NCBI RefSeq assembly: GCF_025215095.1
Contig: NZ_JALHAP010000077.1
Location: 124,001 to 188,000 of the forward strand
Direction of reading: 5' to 3'
DNA: 64,000 nt
DNA from: Dryocola boscaweniae
GTDB taxonomy: Bacteria > Pseudomonadota > Gammaproteobacteria > Enterobacterales > Enterobacteriaceae
The notes below the pieces were generated by a model. That model saw only the letters and a program-made list of their open reading frames with translations. It was not told the DNA's origin and ran no database searches. A program made the translations under genes and the position numbers. Every line of letters begins with the position of its first letter. The stretch's first letter is position 1. Below, one piece after another: positions 8,901 through 19,553 of this stretch.

Positions 8901-9166
8901 CCAATTATCGTCGGCAAATTGGTAAGCAGCGTGCGCATATAATCAAGCAGCAGATTGAGCATCCACGGGCCGGCCGCAATCATTGTCACAAAGACGGCAA
9001 GGATTTTTGGAATGAACGATAAGGTCATCTCGTTAATCTGCGTCGCCGCCTGCAGCATAGAGATAATCAGGCCGGTCACCAGTGCTACCAGCAACAGCGG
9101 TGCCGCGAGCGCCAGGGCAACTTTCATCGCCTCGGTGCCCATCATCATGACCGATTCAGGCGTCAT
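8897..9166 (-). CDS. fliQ: Flagellar export gate protein FliQ
   Basis: Small inner membrane protein of 89 residues with two hydrophobic hairpin helices (about 16-38 and 52-72) and the conserved [18 protein letters not shown]. It packs around FliP/FliR in the export gate. It starts with [10 protein letters not shown] as in E. coli, lies nine bases after fliP and overlaps fliR by four bases. Confidence 0.95.
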   Translation of the reverse strand: MTPESVMMMGTEAMKVALALAAPLLLVALVTGLIISMLQAATQINEMTLSFIPKILAVFVTMIAAGPWMLNLLLDYMRTLLTNLPTIIG

Positions 9167-9175
9167 CTTTTTACC

Positions 9176-9925
9176 TTAACTGTAGAAGCTTTGCGCAAGC
9201 GAGCCGACCAGCAGTTGCCAGCCGTCAACCAGTACGAAGAGCATGAGCTTAAAGGGCAGGGCAATGGTTGCAGGCGGTACCATCATCATTCCCAGCGCCA
9301 TCAGTATGCTTGCGACAACCAGGTCGATAATCAGGAAGGGAATAAATACGGTGAAGCCAATCTGGAAGGCCGTTTTCAGCTCGCTGGTCACATACGCCGG
9401 CAGCAGAATGCGCATCGGCACTACTTCCGGGCCTTCCATCGCAGGCGTATTAGCCAGACGGGCAAAAAGGGCCAGATCCGCCTCGCGCGTTTGCCGCAGC
9501 ATAAACTCGCGCAGCGGCTGAGCGCCTTTTTCAATCGCTTCCGGCATCTCAATTTTGTTTTCACTGAACGGCTGATAAGCGTCGGTATAAATCTTGTCGA
9601 ACACCGGCGACATAATAAAGAAGGTCAGAAATAACGCTAAGCCCAGCAGTACCTGATTCGGCGGAGCGGAAGGCGTGCCGAGCGCGTTTCGCAGCAGGCC
9701 GAACACAATAATGATGCGCGTGAAGCTTGTCATCATCAGCAAAATAGCAGGCAGGAAAGTCAGCGAGGTGATAAACACCAGCGTCTGAACCGGCAGCGAC
9801 CAGCTCTGGCCGCCGTTTGGCATCGGCTGGCTTACCAGGCCCGGTAGCTGCGCCAGCGCCTGCGGCGTAACAAACAGCAGGCTGACCAGAAAACCCATTA
9901 ACGAGAAGGAGAGAAAACGTTTCAT
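9176..9925 (-). CDS. fliP: Flagellar export gate protein FliP
   Basis: Export-gate core protein, 249 residues. The N-terminus ([19 protein letters not shown]...ALAQ) is a cleavable signal peptide, a known peculiarity of FliP, followed by membrane helices and the conserved [18 protein letters not shown]. Five FliP copies form the export pore with FliQ and FliR. Its start overlaps the fliO stop by the ATGA arrangement. Confidence 0.95.
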   Translation of the reverse strand: MKRFLSFSLMGFLVSLLFVTPQALAQLPGLVSQPMPNGGQSWSLPVQTLVFITSLTFLPAILLMMTSFTRIIIVFGLLRNALGTPSAPPNQVLLGLALFLTFFIMSPVFDKIYTDAYQPFSENKIEMPEAIEKGAQPLREFMLRQTREADLALFARLANTPAMEGPEVVPMRILLPAYVTSELKTAFQIGFTVFIPFLIIDLVVASILMALGMMMVPPATIALPFKLMLFVLVDGWQLLVGSLAQSFYS

Positions 9926-10302
9926 CAGGCTTTCCCGTTACGTTTAAGCAAATTTTTCATCAGGCTCTGGAAATCCACCGGCTCGACAGGTTTGGGATCA
10001 ACGCTTGCCGGCGCGGGTGGAAGAGTATGTAAATGGGTGATTTGCGTGGCGGTAACGCCCAGCACGAGGCGGGCGTCTTCCACATCCACAACCACGACGC
10101 GTTCGCGCGGGCCAAGGCTGCAACCGGCGCTGATCTTAAGCCCTTTTGCGGCGCCGGTTCTGCCGGTCAGGCCGAACCGTTTAGCAAGCCAGGCCGCCAG
10201 CAAAATAAACAAAATGATGACCGTTAATGCTCCGCTCACCTGAACTAAAGGCGAGCTGGAATTGACGGCAGGTTGTTGCTGGACGGTGGTCTGGGTTTTC
10301 AT
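9925..10302 (-). CDS. fliO: Flagellar export scaffold FliO
   Basis: A 125-residue protein with one membrane helix at about residues 25-42 ([16 protein letters not shown]) and a short basic cytoplasmic domain ending in [13 protein letters not shown]. FliO assists assembly of the FliP ring and is absent from the finished gate. FliO is the least conserved gene of the run, and assignment rests on membrane topology, position between fliN and fliP, and residual similarity. It is translationally coupled to fliP. Confidence 0.92.
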   Translation of the reverse strand: MKTQTTVQQQPAVNSSSPLVQVSGALTVIILFILLAAWLAKRFGLTGRTGAAKGLKISAGCSLGPRERVVVVDVEDARLVLGVTATQITHLHTLPPAPASVDPKPVEPVDFQSLMKNLLKRNGKA

Positions 10303-10304
10303 GC

Positions 10305-10715
10305 TTAACGGCTCAGGCGACGCATACGTTCCGACGGCGTAATGATATCGGTGATACGCACGCCGTATTTATCGGCCACGACCACGACTTCACCCTGTGC
10401 AATCAGATAACCATTGATCAGGATGTCCAGCGGCTCGCCGGCCAGGCCTTCGAGCGCCACCACGGACCCCTGCGACAGGCGCAGCAGCTCTTTGATGGTC
10501 ATGCGGGTACGGCCCAGCTCCACGGTCAGTTTGACCGGGATATCCATAATCAGGTCAATATCCTGCATTGAACCTGCCACATCGCCGCTTTCCAGCGCGC
10601 GGAACACGCTGTCTGCGGTGCTTTTGCTGGAGACTTTCTGTTCGTTTAACGCATCAGCCCACAGATCGTCCACGGAGCCTGCATTGTCGTCGGACGGTTG
10701 ATTAGTATCACTCAT
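10305..10715 (-). CDS. fliN: Flagellar motor switch protein FliN
   Basis: C-ring component, 136 residues, with a variable acidic N-terminus and a C-terminal SpoA domain (about 55-136: DIPVKLTVELGRTRMTIKELL, GVRITDI). FliN binds FliM and docks the FliH-FliI export ATPase. It overlaps the end of fliM by four bases and is two bases from fliO. Confidence 0.96.
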   Translation of the reverse strand: MSDTNQPSDDNAGSVDDLWADALNEQKVSSKSTADSVFRALESGDVAGSMQDIDLIMDIPVKLTVELGRTRMTIKELLRLSQGSVVALEGLAGEPLDILINGYLIAQGEVVVVADKYGVRITDIITPSERMRRLSR

Positions 10716-11716
10716 TTGGGCTGTTCCTCATTCAGCGAATTCAGTATCGGGTTGATCAAGTGTTCGACGCGCAAGGCGTACTGGCCGTTTAGCGTGCCGT
10801 ATTGACTGGTCAGCACCGGTACACCGTCGACATGCGCGAGAATGCGATCCGGCTTGTCGACAGGCAGCACGTCGCCAGGTTTTAGTTTTAGTATTTGTGA
10901 AAGCCTGAGCGGGATATCGGCGAAGTTCGCCACCAGTTCCAGCTCAGAATGTTGCACCTGGCGCACCAGAGTATCGCGCCAGCTTTGGTCTTCCTGACGG
11001 GAGTTTTCCAGCGGCGGGTTCACCAGCAGCTCGCGCAGCGGCTCAATCATGCTGAACGGCAGGCAAATATTAAATTCGCCGGTCAGGTTGCCGATTTCCA
11101 CGTGGAACGGCGTATTCACGACGATGTCGTTAGGCGACGTCGTGATATTGGTGAATTTGACCTGCATTTCGGAACGCACATATTCCACATCAAGCGGATA
11201 AATGGCTTTCCATGCATCGCTGTAGCCTTCCAGCGCCAGTTTAAGCATGCGGTTAATCACGCGCTGCTCAGTGTGGGTAAACTCACGGCCTTCAACTTTC
11301 GTCGGGAAACGGCCGTCGCCGCCAAACAGGTTATCTACCGCAATAAACACAAGGCTTGGCGAAAAGACGAACAGGCCGGTGCCGCGCAGCGGTTTAAGGT
11401 GCATCAGGTTGAGGTTGGTCGGCACCGGAAGGTTACGCGCAAACTCATGATAGGGCTGAATACGGATCGCGCCGACGGTGATATCCGGGCTACGACGCAG
11501 CAGGTTAAACAGCCCCATACGGAACTGACGAGCAAAACGTTCGTTAATAATTTCCAGCGCCTGCAGGCGTTCACGCACCACGCGGCGCTGGGTATTAGGA
11601 TCGTAGGGACGAATGTCGGTTTCACTCGCCGCCCCGGCTTTCGGCTCTTCGCTGCTATCGGCGTCGCCGTTTAACAGCGCGTCGATTTCGGCCTGTGAAA
11701 GAATACTGTCGCCCAT
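10712..11716 (-). CDS. fliM: Flagellar motor switch protein FliM
   Basis: C-ring switch protein, 334 residues as in E. coli. The N-terminal ILSQAEIDALLNG is the CheY-P-binding segment, the middle CheC-like domain contacts FliG, and the C-terminal SpoA domain contacts FliN. It controls the direction of rotation. It lies three bases after fliL and overlaps fliN. Confidence 0.96.
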   Translation of the reverse strand: MGDSILSQAEIDALLNGDADSSEEPKAGAASETDIRPYDPNTQRRVVRERLQALEIINERFARQFRMGLFNLLRRSPDITVGAIRIQPYHEFARNLPVPTNLNLMHLKPLRGTGLFVFSPSLVFIAVDNLFGGDGRFPTKVEGREFTHTEQRVINRMLKLALEGYSDAWKAIYPLDVEYVRSEMQVKFTNITTSPNDIVVNTPFHVEIGNLTGEFNICLPFSMIEPLRELLVNPPLENSRQEDQSWRDTLVRQVQHSELELVANFADIPLRLSQILKLKPGDVLPVDKPDRILAHVDGVPVLTSQYGTLNGQYALRVEHLINPILNSLNEEQPK

Positions 11717-11719
11717 GAT

Positions 11720-12187
11720 CTACCGCAAAATAAAGGCGGTATACAGCACGTCGCTGACTACCTGTTGGGGTTGACCGGCAACCAACGGCGGCGCCAGCGT
11801 ATTTTTAATCGCTTCTACCAGTTTCTGCTTGCCTTCATCGGTGGCAAGGGCTGTGGCATCCTGGCGGGAAAACAGCAGCAGCAAACGGCTGCGTACTTCC
11901 GGCAGGAACTCGCTCAGGCGCTGGCGAGTCGCATCGTCCTTCAGGCGCAGCGTCACGCCGACATACAGCACGCGATCCGCATCGCCGAGATTAACGGTAA
12001 AGGTATCAAGCGCAAAAAAGACCGGGGCGGGCGGCGGCTCTGGTTTGTCAGCTTGAGCTGTGGCCGGTTGCTGCTGCATCCGCCAGTAGCTATAACCGGC
12101 GGTAGCGCACGCGGCGAGTGTAATCAGGACCAGTAACGGCATCCAGATGGAGCGCTTGCGGCCTTTGGTCTGAGCGAAGTCAGTCAT
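11720..12187 (-). CDS. fliL: Flagellar basal body-associated protein FliL
   Basis: Single-pass inner membrane protein of 155 residues with a membrane helix at about residues 16-32 ([19 protein letters not shown]) and a periplasmic FliL domain ending in VLYTAFILR. It associates with the stators and supports high-torque motility. It is the first gene of the fliLMNOPQR run; 125 bases separate it from fliK. Confidence 0.95.
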   Translation of the reverse strand: MTDFAQTKGRKRSIWMPLLVLITLAACATAGYSYWRMQQQPATAQADKPEPPPAPVFFALDTFTVNLGDADRVLYVGVTLRLKDDATRQRLSEFLPEVRSRLLLLFSRQDATALATDEGKQKLVEAIKNTLAPPLVAGQPQQVVSDVLYTAFILR

Positions 12188-12312
12188 ATCACGCTTTATT
12201 CCTGTATCGGTACTGCTTTATGGTGCGATTATCCCGTGTCGCCCGGCCATCAAAGCCTGGAAAACACGGGATATTTGTTGTTACCTCTGCCGTTTACACC
12301 TTGTTGCAATTA

Positions 12313-13554
12313 TCAGGCGAAAATGTCCACGGCGTTATTACCCGAGGCAAGACGCTGCACGCTTGCAGGAACGGCGAGAGATTCAGCCTCGCCGCCCAGA
12401 GAAGGGAAGGCGCCCGCGGAGCGTTGTGATTGCTGTTGCTGCTGGCCGGACTGCTGCTGTTGCTGAGCAAAACTTTCGCTGCTGATATTGCTCTGGCCGA
12501 GCTGAATCCCGCTTTCCGCAAGGGCCGTGCGTAACGCGGGCAGCGTCGCTTCCAGCGCGGCGCGCACGTGGCTGTGCGGAGAGGTCATCTGCAGTTGGGC
12601 CTGATTATCGTCAAGCTTGAGGCTTATCTGGATTTGACCTAAGTCTTCCGGATGCAGGCGCAGCTCAGCGCTTTGCTGACCCTGGCGGGTGAACAAGGTC
12701 ACGTGCTGGCTTACCGCCTGTTGCCATTCCTGGCTTCCCAGTTGGGCGCTGATCTGCGGCGCAACCGGCGTTGCGATATGCGTGCTTACCGGCGTGCTGA
12801 CCGTTGCGCTGCTGATGGTCGGCATGCTAAGCGTCGGCGTAGTGTTATTGCTGATAGCGTTATCGCGGCTGTCTTTATCAACGGCGACGACCGGCAACGC
12901 ATTGTCATTAGCCGCCAGTTGAGTCTGACCGGCTGCCTGCCCAACGGATTTCGCGGCAAAGGTTGTGTCGGCCGGCTGGGTTTTGCCCGCAGCGTTCAGG
13001 CGGTCATCGGCGCGGCCCTGCGTGGTTTTTTGCTGCATGCCGCTGCCCGTCAGCAGTGCGCTCAAAGATGCGGTTTCGTCAGTCTCCGGGCTGGTCGCCG
13101 TGGTCAATGTTGCAGCAGGCGTTGCGGTATTGGGCTGCGGCAGCATGGCGAAGAGCGCGCTTAGCGCCTGCATATCTGCGCTACTCAGATCGTGCGCGGC
13201 CTCTTTTCCCGTGTCTGTTTGCGCCGTCTTATCCTGTTCTGTGGCTTTACCCACGTTTGCCAGCAGGGCCGAAAGCGCTTCCGGCTTGTCCAGATTCAGC
13301 TCGTTGAGCAGGGCTGCGAGAGGTGTTTTGCCAGCCGCTTCGTCCTGCGCGCTGATATTCTTGCCTGCGACTTTGTTCAGCGCGGCGCTGAGCGAAAGCG
13401 TTTTGCCGTCCGCAAGCGTGACCTGGCCCGGTAACGCCTTGCTGAACAAATTCAGAAAATCGTCACTCAGTCCTTTTTCGCCCACGCCGGATGCGGCGGC
13501 GCTCAGGCCGCTATCGATATCGGAAGTGGTGTTTACCAGGGGCAATGTGATCAT
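12313..13554 (-). CDS. fliK: Flagellar hook-length control protein FliK
   Basis: Secreted molecular ruler of 413 residues (E. coli 375). The N-terminal and central parts are rich in Ala, Thr, Ser and Gln. The C-terminal Flg_hook domain (about 275-370) contains [25 protein letters not shown], which triggers the FlhB specificity switch. A glutamine run ([14 protein letters not shown]) precedes the C-terminus. Its start overlaps the fliJ stop by four bases. The extra length over E. coli lies in the low-complexity middle, the usual place of variation. Confidence 0.95.
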   Translation of the reverse strand: MITLPLVNTTSDIDSGLSAAASGVGEKGLSDDFLNLFSKALPGQVTLADGKTLSLSAALNKVAGKNISAQDEAAGKTPLAALLNELNLDKPEALSALLANVGKATEQDKTAQTDTGKEAAHDLSSADMQALSALFAMLPQPNTATPAATLTTATSPETDETASLSALLTGSGMQQKTTQGRADDRLNAAGKTQPADTTFAAKSVGQAAGQTQLAANDNALPVVAVDKDSRDNAISNNTTPTLSMPTISSATVSTPVSTHIATPVAPQISAQLGSQEWQQAVSQHVTLFTRQGQQSAELRLHPEDLGQIQISLKLDDNQAQLQMTSPHSHVRAALEATLPALRTALAESGIQLGQSNISSESFAQQQQQSGQQQQQSQRSAGAFPSLGGEAESLAVPASVQRLASGNNAVDIFA

Positions 13555-13994
13555 TCGCCTTTCCTCAGTGTCGCCCGCTGGGCGTATTCATCCATCTGTT
13601 TCTGATCGAGTCGGTTTTCAGCAAGCAACGTCTCGGCGGCTTTGCGCTCGCGCAGGGTTTGCCAGGCCTGTAACCTTTTCTGCTTCTCCTGCCAGAAATT
13701 CAGCGCCTGATTGACTTTGTTGGTCCAGGCGTTGAGCTGCTGGCGGTGCTGATCTATGGCTTTTTCGAGCGTCTGGATAAACTGCTGATAGTTTTGCCAG
13801 CGCGTGCTCGCAATGCCCTGGCTCATGCTGTCGTTCAGGTTAGTGCTGTACTCAAACTGATAGTTAATCAGCATGTTGAGCTGCTCTTCCGCCTGTTGAA
13901 ATCCTTTACGCATTTCACCCAAACGTACCGCCGCGTTTTCCACCTCTTTCTCGGCGAGATCGTGCAAAGTGTCCAGTGCTGTGCTTTGGCTCAT
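13551..13994 (-). CDS. fliJ: Flagellar export chaperone FliJ
   Basis: A 147-residue, mostly alpha-helical coiled-coil protein. It inserts into the FliI hexamer like the gamma subunit of F1 ATPase and helps deliver substrates to FlhA. Length and the start [19 protein letters not shown] match E. coli (147 residues). It is 12 bases downstream of fliI. Confidence 0.95.
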   Translation of the reverse strand: MSQSTALDTLHDLAEKEVENAAVRLGEMRKGFQQAEEQLNMLINYQFEYSTNLNDSMSQGIASTRWQNYQQFIQTLEKAIDQHRQQLNAWTNKVNQALNFWQEKQKRLQAWQTLRERKAAETLLAENRLDQKQMDEYAQRATLRKGE

Positions 13995-14006
13995 GGTTAC
14001 CTCTCA

Positions 14007-15365
14007 TTAAGCCGTCGGGAAGATAAGCTCCAGTGCCGCGCAGGCATCTTCCCAGCCGCTGCGTTCAAAAATGCCTTGTTGCAAAAAGGCTTCCAGATGC
14101 GGCCAGAGCACGATGGCTTTGTCGAGCATCGGGTCGCTGCCTTTGGCATAGGCGCCCACGCTTACCAGATCGCGGTTACGCTGGAAACTGGATAACAACT
14201 GTTTGAAATTGCGCACTCGCGCATAGTGCCCATCGGTTATCAGCGAGGTCATGGCACGGCTAATCGAAGCTTCAATATCAATTGCCGGATAATGCCCCGC
14301 CTCGGCGAGACGACGCGAAAGAACAATGTGCCCGTCAAGAATGGCGCGCGCGGAATCCGCGATAGGATCCTGCTGGTCATCCCCTTCGGTCAGTACGGTA
14401 TAAAATGCGGTGATCGACCCCCCGCCGTGAATGCCGTTACCGGCACGTTCCACCAGCGCCGGAAGCTTGGCGAAGACGGAAGGCGGATAGCCTTTGGTTG
14501 CCGGCGGCTCACCGATCGCCAGAGCGATTTCACGCTGCGCCATGGCGTAGCGGGTGAGGGAGTCCATAATCAGCAATACATGCTGACCACGATCCCGGAA
14601 GTCCTCGGCGATGCGCGTGGCGTAAGCCGCGCCCTGCATACGCAGCAGCGGAGAAACATCCGCAGGTGCCGCAATCACCACCGAACGTGCGCGGCCTTCG
14701 GCGCCGAGAATGTTCTCGATAAAATCTTTTACTTCGCGGCCACGCTCGCCAATCAGGCCGACGACAATGACGTCGGCCTGGGTGTAACGGGCCATCATGC
14801 CCAACAGTACGCTTTTACCGACGCCGGAACCGGCGAACAGCCCCATACGCTGTCCGCGTCCAACGGTCAGCAGCGCGTTGATTGGTCGCACGCCAACGTC
14901 CAGCACATTTTCGATGGCGGTACGCTGTAACGGGTTAAAGGGAGCCGCGCCCAGCGCGCCGTAGGTGGTGGTTTCCGGAGCGGGCAGGCTGTCCAGAGGG
15001 CGACCGCTGCCATCCAGCACGCGGCCAAGCAGGGCCGGGCCGAGCGGCAACTGTTTACCGCTGTGCAATCCATCCTCGCTTGAGGAACGCGCGTAAACGC
15101 GTGCGCCAGGCAAAATACCTTCCACTTCTTCAAGCGGCATCAGAAACAGTTTCTGGCCGTTAAAGCCGACGACTTCGGCTTCCACTTCACGGCTGTGCTG
15201 CTCGATGATGCAGGTTGCGCCGAGGGGAAGCTGTAAACCTGTCGCTTCCAGCACCAGGCCCGTTGCGCGAGTCAGGCGGCCGTAGCGGCGCACGGCAGGC
15301 AGTTTCGCCATGCGCTCTTCAAAACTGTCCAACGAGTTAAGCCAACGCGTTAGCCGGGCGGTCAT
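14007..15365 (-). CDS. fliI: Flagellum-specific ATPase FliI
   Basis: Hexameric ATPase of the flagellar type III export apparatus, 452 residues from the start MTARLTRWL. Walker A is AGSGVGKS (178-185), with Walker B-type [11 protein letters not shown] and the conserved [11 protein letters not shown]. An in-frame upstream ATG would add ten residues ([10 protein letters not shown]), but the 15365 start matches E. coli FliI and overlaps the fliH stop as ATGA, so it is preferred. Confidence 0.96.
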   Translation of the reverse strand: MTARLTRWLNSLDSFEERMAKLPAVRRYGRLTRATGLVLEATGLQLPLGATCIIEQHSREVEAEVVGFNGQKLFLMPLEEVEGILPGARVYARSSSEDGLHSGKQLPLGPALLGRVLDGSGRPLDSLPAPETTTYGALGAAPFNPLQRTAIENVLDVGVRPINALLTVGRGQRMGLFAGSGVGKSVLLGMMARYTQADVIVVGLIGERGREVKDFIENILGAEGRARSVVIAAPADVSPLLRMQGAAYATRIAEDFRDRGQHVLLIMDSLTRYAMAQREIALAIGEPPATKGYPPSVFAKLPALVERAGNGIHGGGSITAFYTVLTEGDDQQDPIADSARAILDGHIVLSRRLAEAGHYPAIDIEASISRAMTSLITDGHYARVRNFKQLLSSFQRNRDLVSVGAYAKGSDPMLDKAIVLWPHLEAFLQQGIFERSGWEDACAALELIFPTA

Positions 15366-16063
15366 CACAGAACTCCAGGTGCGGCGAGGCGGCAAAGTTC
15401 CTGCCAGCGCGTTGCGACGCTTGCGTCAAGGTCGCCCTCATCGGCGGAGACTTTACAGCCGCCCTGATGCAGGCTCGGATCGCCGCGCAAACGCCAGCCA
15501 TGCAGGCTTAACGTCGCGCCCAGCATCTCTTCCACGCGCTGCAAATCGTCAGGATGGACGCGCAGTTGCGGCTTGCCGCTAAATAAAGGCTCCTGCTGCA
15601 GCAACCCCTGAATTTGTTTAATCAACGCTGAGTTATCAATGCCCTGCGTATGGCCGATAACCTGGCGTGCGGCCTCAAGCGCCATTTGCATCAGGCGCGA
15701 GGCGATAACGCTGTCGAGCGCATCAAGGGTGTGCTGAAACTCGCTGACCAACTGCTGCATACGGGCGTGAACGGGAGCCTGCTGCTGTTTGGCCTCATTG
15801 ATGCCCTGCTCAATCCCTTGCTGGAAACCGGCTTTGCGGCCTTCTTCAAGCCCTGCTGTGTGGCCTGCGGCGTAACCGTCTTTATGACCCTGCTCATGCG
15901 CCTGCATCTGCATCATCGCCAGGGTTTGCTGCAAATCCGGCTCGCGTTCCGCCCGCGGCTCTTCTGATGAAATCTCCTGCGGCATCAGGCTTTCAAACAC
16001 CGGGCTGGACGCGGGCATCAGATCGTCCGGCGTCCAGATTTTCCAGGGCAGCGAATTAGACAT
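15365..16063 (-). CDS. fliH: Flagellar export ATPase regulator FliH
   Basis: Negative regulator and stator-like partner of FliI, 232 residues from [15 protein letters not shown], the E. coli-like start; an upstream in-frame ATG at 16084 is inside fliG and is less likely. A glycine-repeat helix ([19 protein letters not shown], with GxxxG spacing, about 75-110) is the family hallmark. The C-terminal domain contains [13 protein letters not shown]. The start overlaps the fliG stop by eight bases. Confidence 0.95.
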   Translation of the reverse strand: MSNSLPWKIWTPDDLMPASSPVFESLMPQEISSEEPRAEREPDLQQTLAMMQMQAHEQGHKDGYAAGHTAGLEEGRKAGFQQGIEQGINEAKQQQAPVHARMQQLVSEFQHTLDALDSVIASRLMQMALEAARQVIGHTQGIDNSALIKQIQGLLQQEPLFSGKPQLRVHPDDLQRVEEMLGATLSLHGWRLRGDPSLHQGGCKVSADEGDLDASVATRWQELCRLAAPGVL

Positions 16064-17048
16064 AGGTGTCCTCGCTGGTGCCAATTACCATCTCGCCGGT
16101 TTCGGCCAGACGACGAACGATAAGCAGGATGGCTTTCTGTTCGTTCTCCACCTGAGACAGACGAACCGGGCCACGGTTGGAGAGGTCGTCGCGCAGGATG
16201 TCCGCTGCACGCTGCGACATATTGCGCAGGAACTTCTCGCGCAGCGGCTGTTCGGCGCCTTTGAGGGCGACCAGCAGCGATTCGGATTCCACTTCCTGCA
16301 GCAGGCGCTGAATGCTGCGATCGTCCACTTCGACCAGGTTTTCGAACAGGAACATCTCGTCGATAATTTTCTGCGCCAGCTCGCCGTCGAAGTCGCGAAC
16401 CGCGGTAATAACCGCTTCTTCCTGCTGCGTTTTCATCAGGTTGATGATTTCCGCAGCCGTTCTTACGCCGCCCATTTTGCTGCGCTTGAGGTTCTGGCCG
16501 TCGAGCAGGTTGTTGAGCACTTCGGTCAGCTCTGCAAGCGCCGCTGGCTGTACGCCGCCAAACGTTGCGATACGCAGCATGACGTCGTGGCGCAGACGCT
16601 CGTCGAACAGCGCCAGAATGTCGGCTGCCTGCGCGCGTTTGAGGTGCACAAGAATAGTGGCGATGATCTGCGGGTGCTCGTCGCGAATAAGGTCCGCCGC
16701 GCTCTGCGGTTCCATAAAGTTGAGCGTTTCCATACCCGATGTGGTTTCGCGCGTTTCGAGAATGTCTTCCAGCAGGCTTGAAGCACGCTCTTCGCCCAGC
16801 GCTTTGACCAGCACCGAACGCAGGTAATCGTTGGCGTTGATGCTAAGGGCTGCGAACTGTTCCGCTTCCTGTTCAAACTCGGCCAGCACGTCGGTCAACT
16901 GTTTGTTGGAAATCTGGCGGATGTTCGCCATCGCCGCGCTCACGTGCTGCACTTCCCGTGGGCTGAGGTGCTTGAATACTTCAGCCGCGCGGTCTTCGCC
17001 AATAGTCATTAACAGAATGGCGCTCTTTTCTGTTCCGGTAATACTCAT
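16056..17048 (-). CDS. fliG: Flagellar motor switch protein FliG
   Basis: Rotor protein of 330 residues that converts stator force to torque. It shows the [13 protein letters not shown] segment of the middle domain and the C-terminal torque helix region ([22 protein letters not shown]). The start MSITGTEKS at 17048 matches E. coli and forms an ATGA overlap with the fliF stop; an upstream in-frame ATG at 17066 would fall inside fliF. Confidence 0.96.
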   Translation of the reverse strand: MSITGTEKSAILLMTIGEDRAAEVFKHLSPREVQHVSAAMANIRQISNKQLTDVLAEFEQEAEQFAALSINANDYLRSVLVKALGEERASSLLEDILETRETTSGMETLNFMEPQSAADLIRDEHPQIIATILVHLKRAQAADILALFDERLRHDVMLRIATFGGVQPAALAELTEVLNNLLDGQNLKRSKMGGVRTAAEIINLMKTQQEEAVITAVRDFDGELAQKIIDEMFLFENLVEVDDRSIQRLLQEVESESLLVALKGAEQPLREKFLRNMSQRAADILRDDLSNRGPVRLSQVENEQKAILLIVRRLAETGEMVIGTSEDTYV

Positions 17049-18724
17049 ATTTCGGTACTCATCCATTGGCGAATAACCAGCGCAACGACGCGCGGATCGT
17101 TATCAGACATATCGCGGATACGCTGGCTCATCACTTCGGCGCTCAGGCGCTGGTTAGCTTTACGCTGCTGCTGCTGTTCGTCTTTGCTCAGGCGAACGGA
17201 GACGGCTTCATCTTCTTCTTCGCGCTGTTTCAGCGCTTCAGTTTGCGCTTTCTGAACTTCAGCTTTGCGCTGCAATTGTGGACGGATGGCTTTGCGCCAC
17301 AGCAGCCAGGCAACAAGCAGCACCAGTAACCAACGGCCCGCGGAGAGCAATAGATCGAAGAACGATTGCTGTTGCCAGAACGGCAGCTCGCCGCTGGTTT
17401 CTTCGCTTGCGGTAAACGGCGAGTTCACCACGTTGAGCGTATCGCCACGCTTCTCTGAGTAACCCATCGCTTCGCGCGTCAGGTCTTCGATTTGCTTGAG
17501 CTGATCGTTGGTCAACGGCAATGGCTTGCCGTCGGCAAGCTGACGGTAATTCACCACCACGGCAACGGACAGACGCTGGACGTCGCCCACGTTGAGTTTG
17601 GTATGACGAATGGTGCGGTCTACTTCGTAGTTGGTCGTCTCGTCGCGCTGGGTGTTGCTGGAGCCTGTCTGCGCGGAGGTCGAAGCAGACTGGGCCTGTC
17701 CGGCGTTAGCCTGGTTAGGCTGCGCAGGGGTGGTAATCGGCGCGTTGTTTGGCGGCGCAGGTTGGTTAGACAGCGCGCCCGGCACGCCGCCTGGGTTGCG
17801 GCCATTGACCTGCTCGCTCTGATTTAACTGGCGTGAACGAATCGCGGTCTGCGACGGATCGGCATTCGGGCGATACTGCTCTTCGGTTTGTTCTTTATTA
17901 GCGAAATCGATCTGCGCGGTAACCTGGGCGTGAACGTTGCCGGTGCCAACGATAGGGCCAAGGATGGATTCGATACGGCGCTGGTAACGGCTTTCCACGT
18001 CCGCAGAGTATTTAAGCTGGGCGTCATTCAAATCGCGTCCGGCGGTATTGGACTGCGTCAGTAAATGTCCGCCCTGATCCACAAGCGTCACGTTGCCCGG
18101 CGGCAGACCCGCTACGGCGCTGGAAACCATGTGCACGATGGCGCTTACCTGTCCTTCGTCAATCGCACGACCAGGCTGCAGGTTCAGCGTGACGGAGGCA
18201 GAAGGGGATTTTTGCTCGCGGACAAACAAAGAAGGTTTAGGCATCGCGAGGTGCACACGCGCGCTTTTTACCGGGCCGAGCGTTTCGATGGTGCGGGCAA
18301 GCTCGCCTTCCAGCGCGCGCTGATAGTTAACCTGCTCGCTAAACTGGCTGATACCAAACTTCTCTTTATCCAGCAGCTCAAAGCCCACGGCGCCGCCTTT
18401 AGGCAGCCCCTGTTGAGCCAGGCGCAGACGCAGGTCATAAACTTTATCGGCGGGGACTTCTATCGCGCTGCCGTTATCGGAATAGCGATAGGGAATGTTC
18501 ATTTGGGTCAGTTGGGTGACGATAGCGCCCCCGTCCTGATCGGCCAGGTTGCTGTACAACACTTTATAGTCAGGCTGTTTAGCCCATAAAGCTAAGGCCA
18601 CAATAATGGCTATAGCCGCAGCGCCCGCGACGATTAAAGGAATTTTAGGGTTTGCGCGAAGGCGGGAGAGCCATTCCTGAGCTTTGTTTGGCGATGTTTG
18701 TGCCTGGGCCGCGGCTGCAGTCAT
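17045..18724 (-). CDS. fliF: Flagellar MS-ring protein FliF
   Basis: MS-ring protein of 559 residues with two membrane helices (about 30-48 and 457-474) flanking a periplasmic part with ring-building motifs. The C-terminal cytoplasmic tail ([10 protein letters not shown]) binds FliG. A Pro/Asn/Gln-rich linker at about 305-355 is normal for enterobacterial FliF. It is the first gene of the fliFGHIJK run, divergent from fliE. Confidence 0.96.
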   Translation of the reverse strand: MTAAAAQAQTSPNKAQEWLSRLRANPKIPLIVAGAAAIAIIVALALWAKQPDYKVLYSNLADQDGGAIVTQLTQMNIPYRYSDNGSAIEVPADKVYDLRLRLAQQGLPKGGAVGFELLDKEKFGISQFSEQVNYQRALEGELARTIETLGPVKSARVHLAMPKPSLFVREQKSPSASVTLNLQPGRAIDEGQVSAIVHMVSSAVAGLPPGNVTLVDQGGHLLTQSNTAGRDLNDAQLKYSADVESRYQRRIESILGPIVGTGNVHAQVTAQIDFANKEQTEEQYRPNADPSQTAIRSRQLNQSEQVNGRNPGGVPGALSNQPAPPNNAPITTPAQPNQANAGQAQSASTSAQTGSSNTQRDETTNYEVDRTIRHTKLNVGDVQRLSVAVVVNYRQLADGKPLPLTNDQLKQIEDLTREAMGYSEKRGDTLNVVNSPFTASEETSGELPFWQQQSFFDLLLSAGRWLLVLLVAWLLWRKAIRPQLQRKAEVQKAQTEALKQREEEDEAVSVRLSKDEQQQQRKANQRLSAEVMSQRIRDMSDNDPRVVALVIRQWMSTEI

Positions 18725-18953
18725 TGCGCACCTCGCGGCTTAGCATGGAGAGAATAATTCGTATAAACAGTGAACAAAACGAGCTCCCGGGTCGACAAAC
18801 ACGACAAAAGTTCCAGATAGATGGCGCAGTCATTATTTTCTTTTCGAGAATTTTCGATGGCTGAATTAGCTCTATTTTTTGCACCTATTTAACGCCTTTA
18901 TCCTATTGACAAGGTGATAATCTTGCCGCGTTCAATAAAACTGGGGCAGTAAA
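18725..18953. promoter_or_regulatory. Divergent fliE / fliF promoter region
   Basis: The 229 bases between the fliF and fliE starts are AT-rich and gene-free. In E. coli this region holds the FlhDC-dependent class II promoters of both units. An exact FlhDC box could not be assigned by eye because the consensus is loose. Confidence 0.6.
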
Positions 18954-19265
18954 ATGGCAATTCAGGGGATTGAAGGGGTTATTCAGCAGCTACAGGCTAC
19001 CGCGCTGTCTGCGGGTAACCAGGTGCAAAACAGCGACCCAAAAGTGAGCTTTGCGGGCGAACTGCAGGCGGCGTTAGGGCGCATCAGCGATACGCAAACC
19101 GCAGCGCGTACGCAGGCGGAAAAATTTGCGCTCGGCACGCCGGGCGTGGCGCTAAATGATGTGATGGTCGATCTGCAAAAATCATCTGTTTCATTGCAGA
19201 TGGGAATTCAGGTGCGTAACAAGCTGGTTTCCGCGTATTCCGAAGTGATGAATATGCAGGTGTAG
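18954..19265 (+). CDS. fliE: Flagellar hook-basal body protein FliE
   Basis: A 103-residue basal-body protein joining the MS ring to the proximal rod. It shows the C-terminal conserved block [25 protein letters not shown]. It is a single-gene unit divergent from fliF and is directly followed by yedF on the other strand, so the extra genes found here in E. coli K-12 are absent. Confidence 0.96.
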   Translation: MAIQGIEGVIQQLQATALSAGNQVQNSDPKVSFAGELQAALGRISDTQTAARTQAEKFALGTPGVALNDVMVDLQKSSVSLQMGIQVRNKLVSAYSEVMNMQV

Positions 19266-19316
19266 GCCCGCAGGTTTTAGCTGCAGAAAAAAGATGAGGG
19301 GTTTCCCCCTCACCGT

Positions 19317-19553
19317 TTAGCGCTGAATTAAATAGCGAATCGTCGGGCCATCCTGCTGAATGTCCAGCACGGTATAACCGTGGTTTTTGGCATCCAGCGG
19401 AATGTTGTTAATTGACTGCGGGCAGTCGCTGACGACTTCAAGAATCTGCCCCTTCTTTAATTGCGGCATGGCTTCAAGTGTTGCAACCGCCGGATAAGGG
19501 CAGGGCTCGCCGACCATATCCAGACGGAAATCCGGCACGATATTCTGACTCAT
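19317..19553 (-). CDS. yedF: TusA-like sulfur carrier protein YedF
   Basis: A 78-residue SirA/TusA-family protein with the active cysteine Cys18 in GEPCPYPAV. Family members carry persulfide or selenium on this cysteine. It overlaps the end of yedE by four bases, so the two are cotranscribed and coupled. YedE-YedF pairs have been associated with sulfur and selenium handling; the exact reaction is not established. Confidence 0.9.
   Translation of the reverse strand: MSQNIVPDFRLDMVGEPCPYPAVATLEAMPQLKKGQILEVVSDCPQSINNIPLDAKNHGYTVLDIQQDGPTIRYLIQR

Noticed and set aside
10949-11674. 241-codon frame opposite fliM
   Set aside because: Shadow frame caused by codon bias on the minus strand; fliM is complete and conserved.
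12965-13714. 249-codon frame opposite fliK and fliJ
   Set aside because: Spans two real genes on the other strand; Ala/Ser-rich product with no family.
15366-15395. Upstream in-frame start for fliI
   Set aside because: Would add [10 protein letters not shown] from within fliH; the 15365 start matches E. coli and gives an ATGA overlap.
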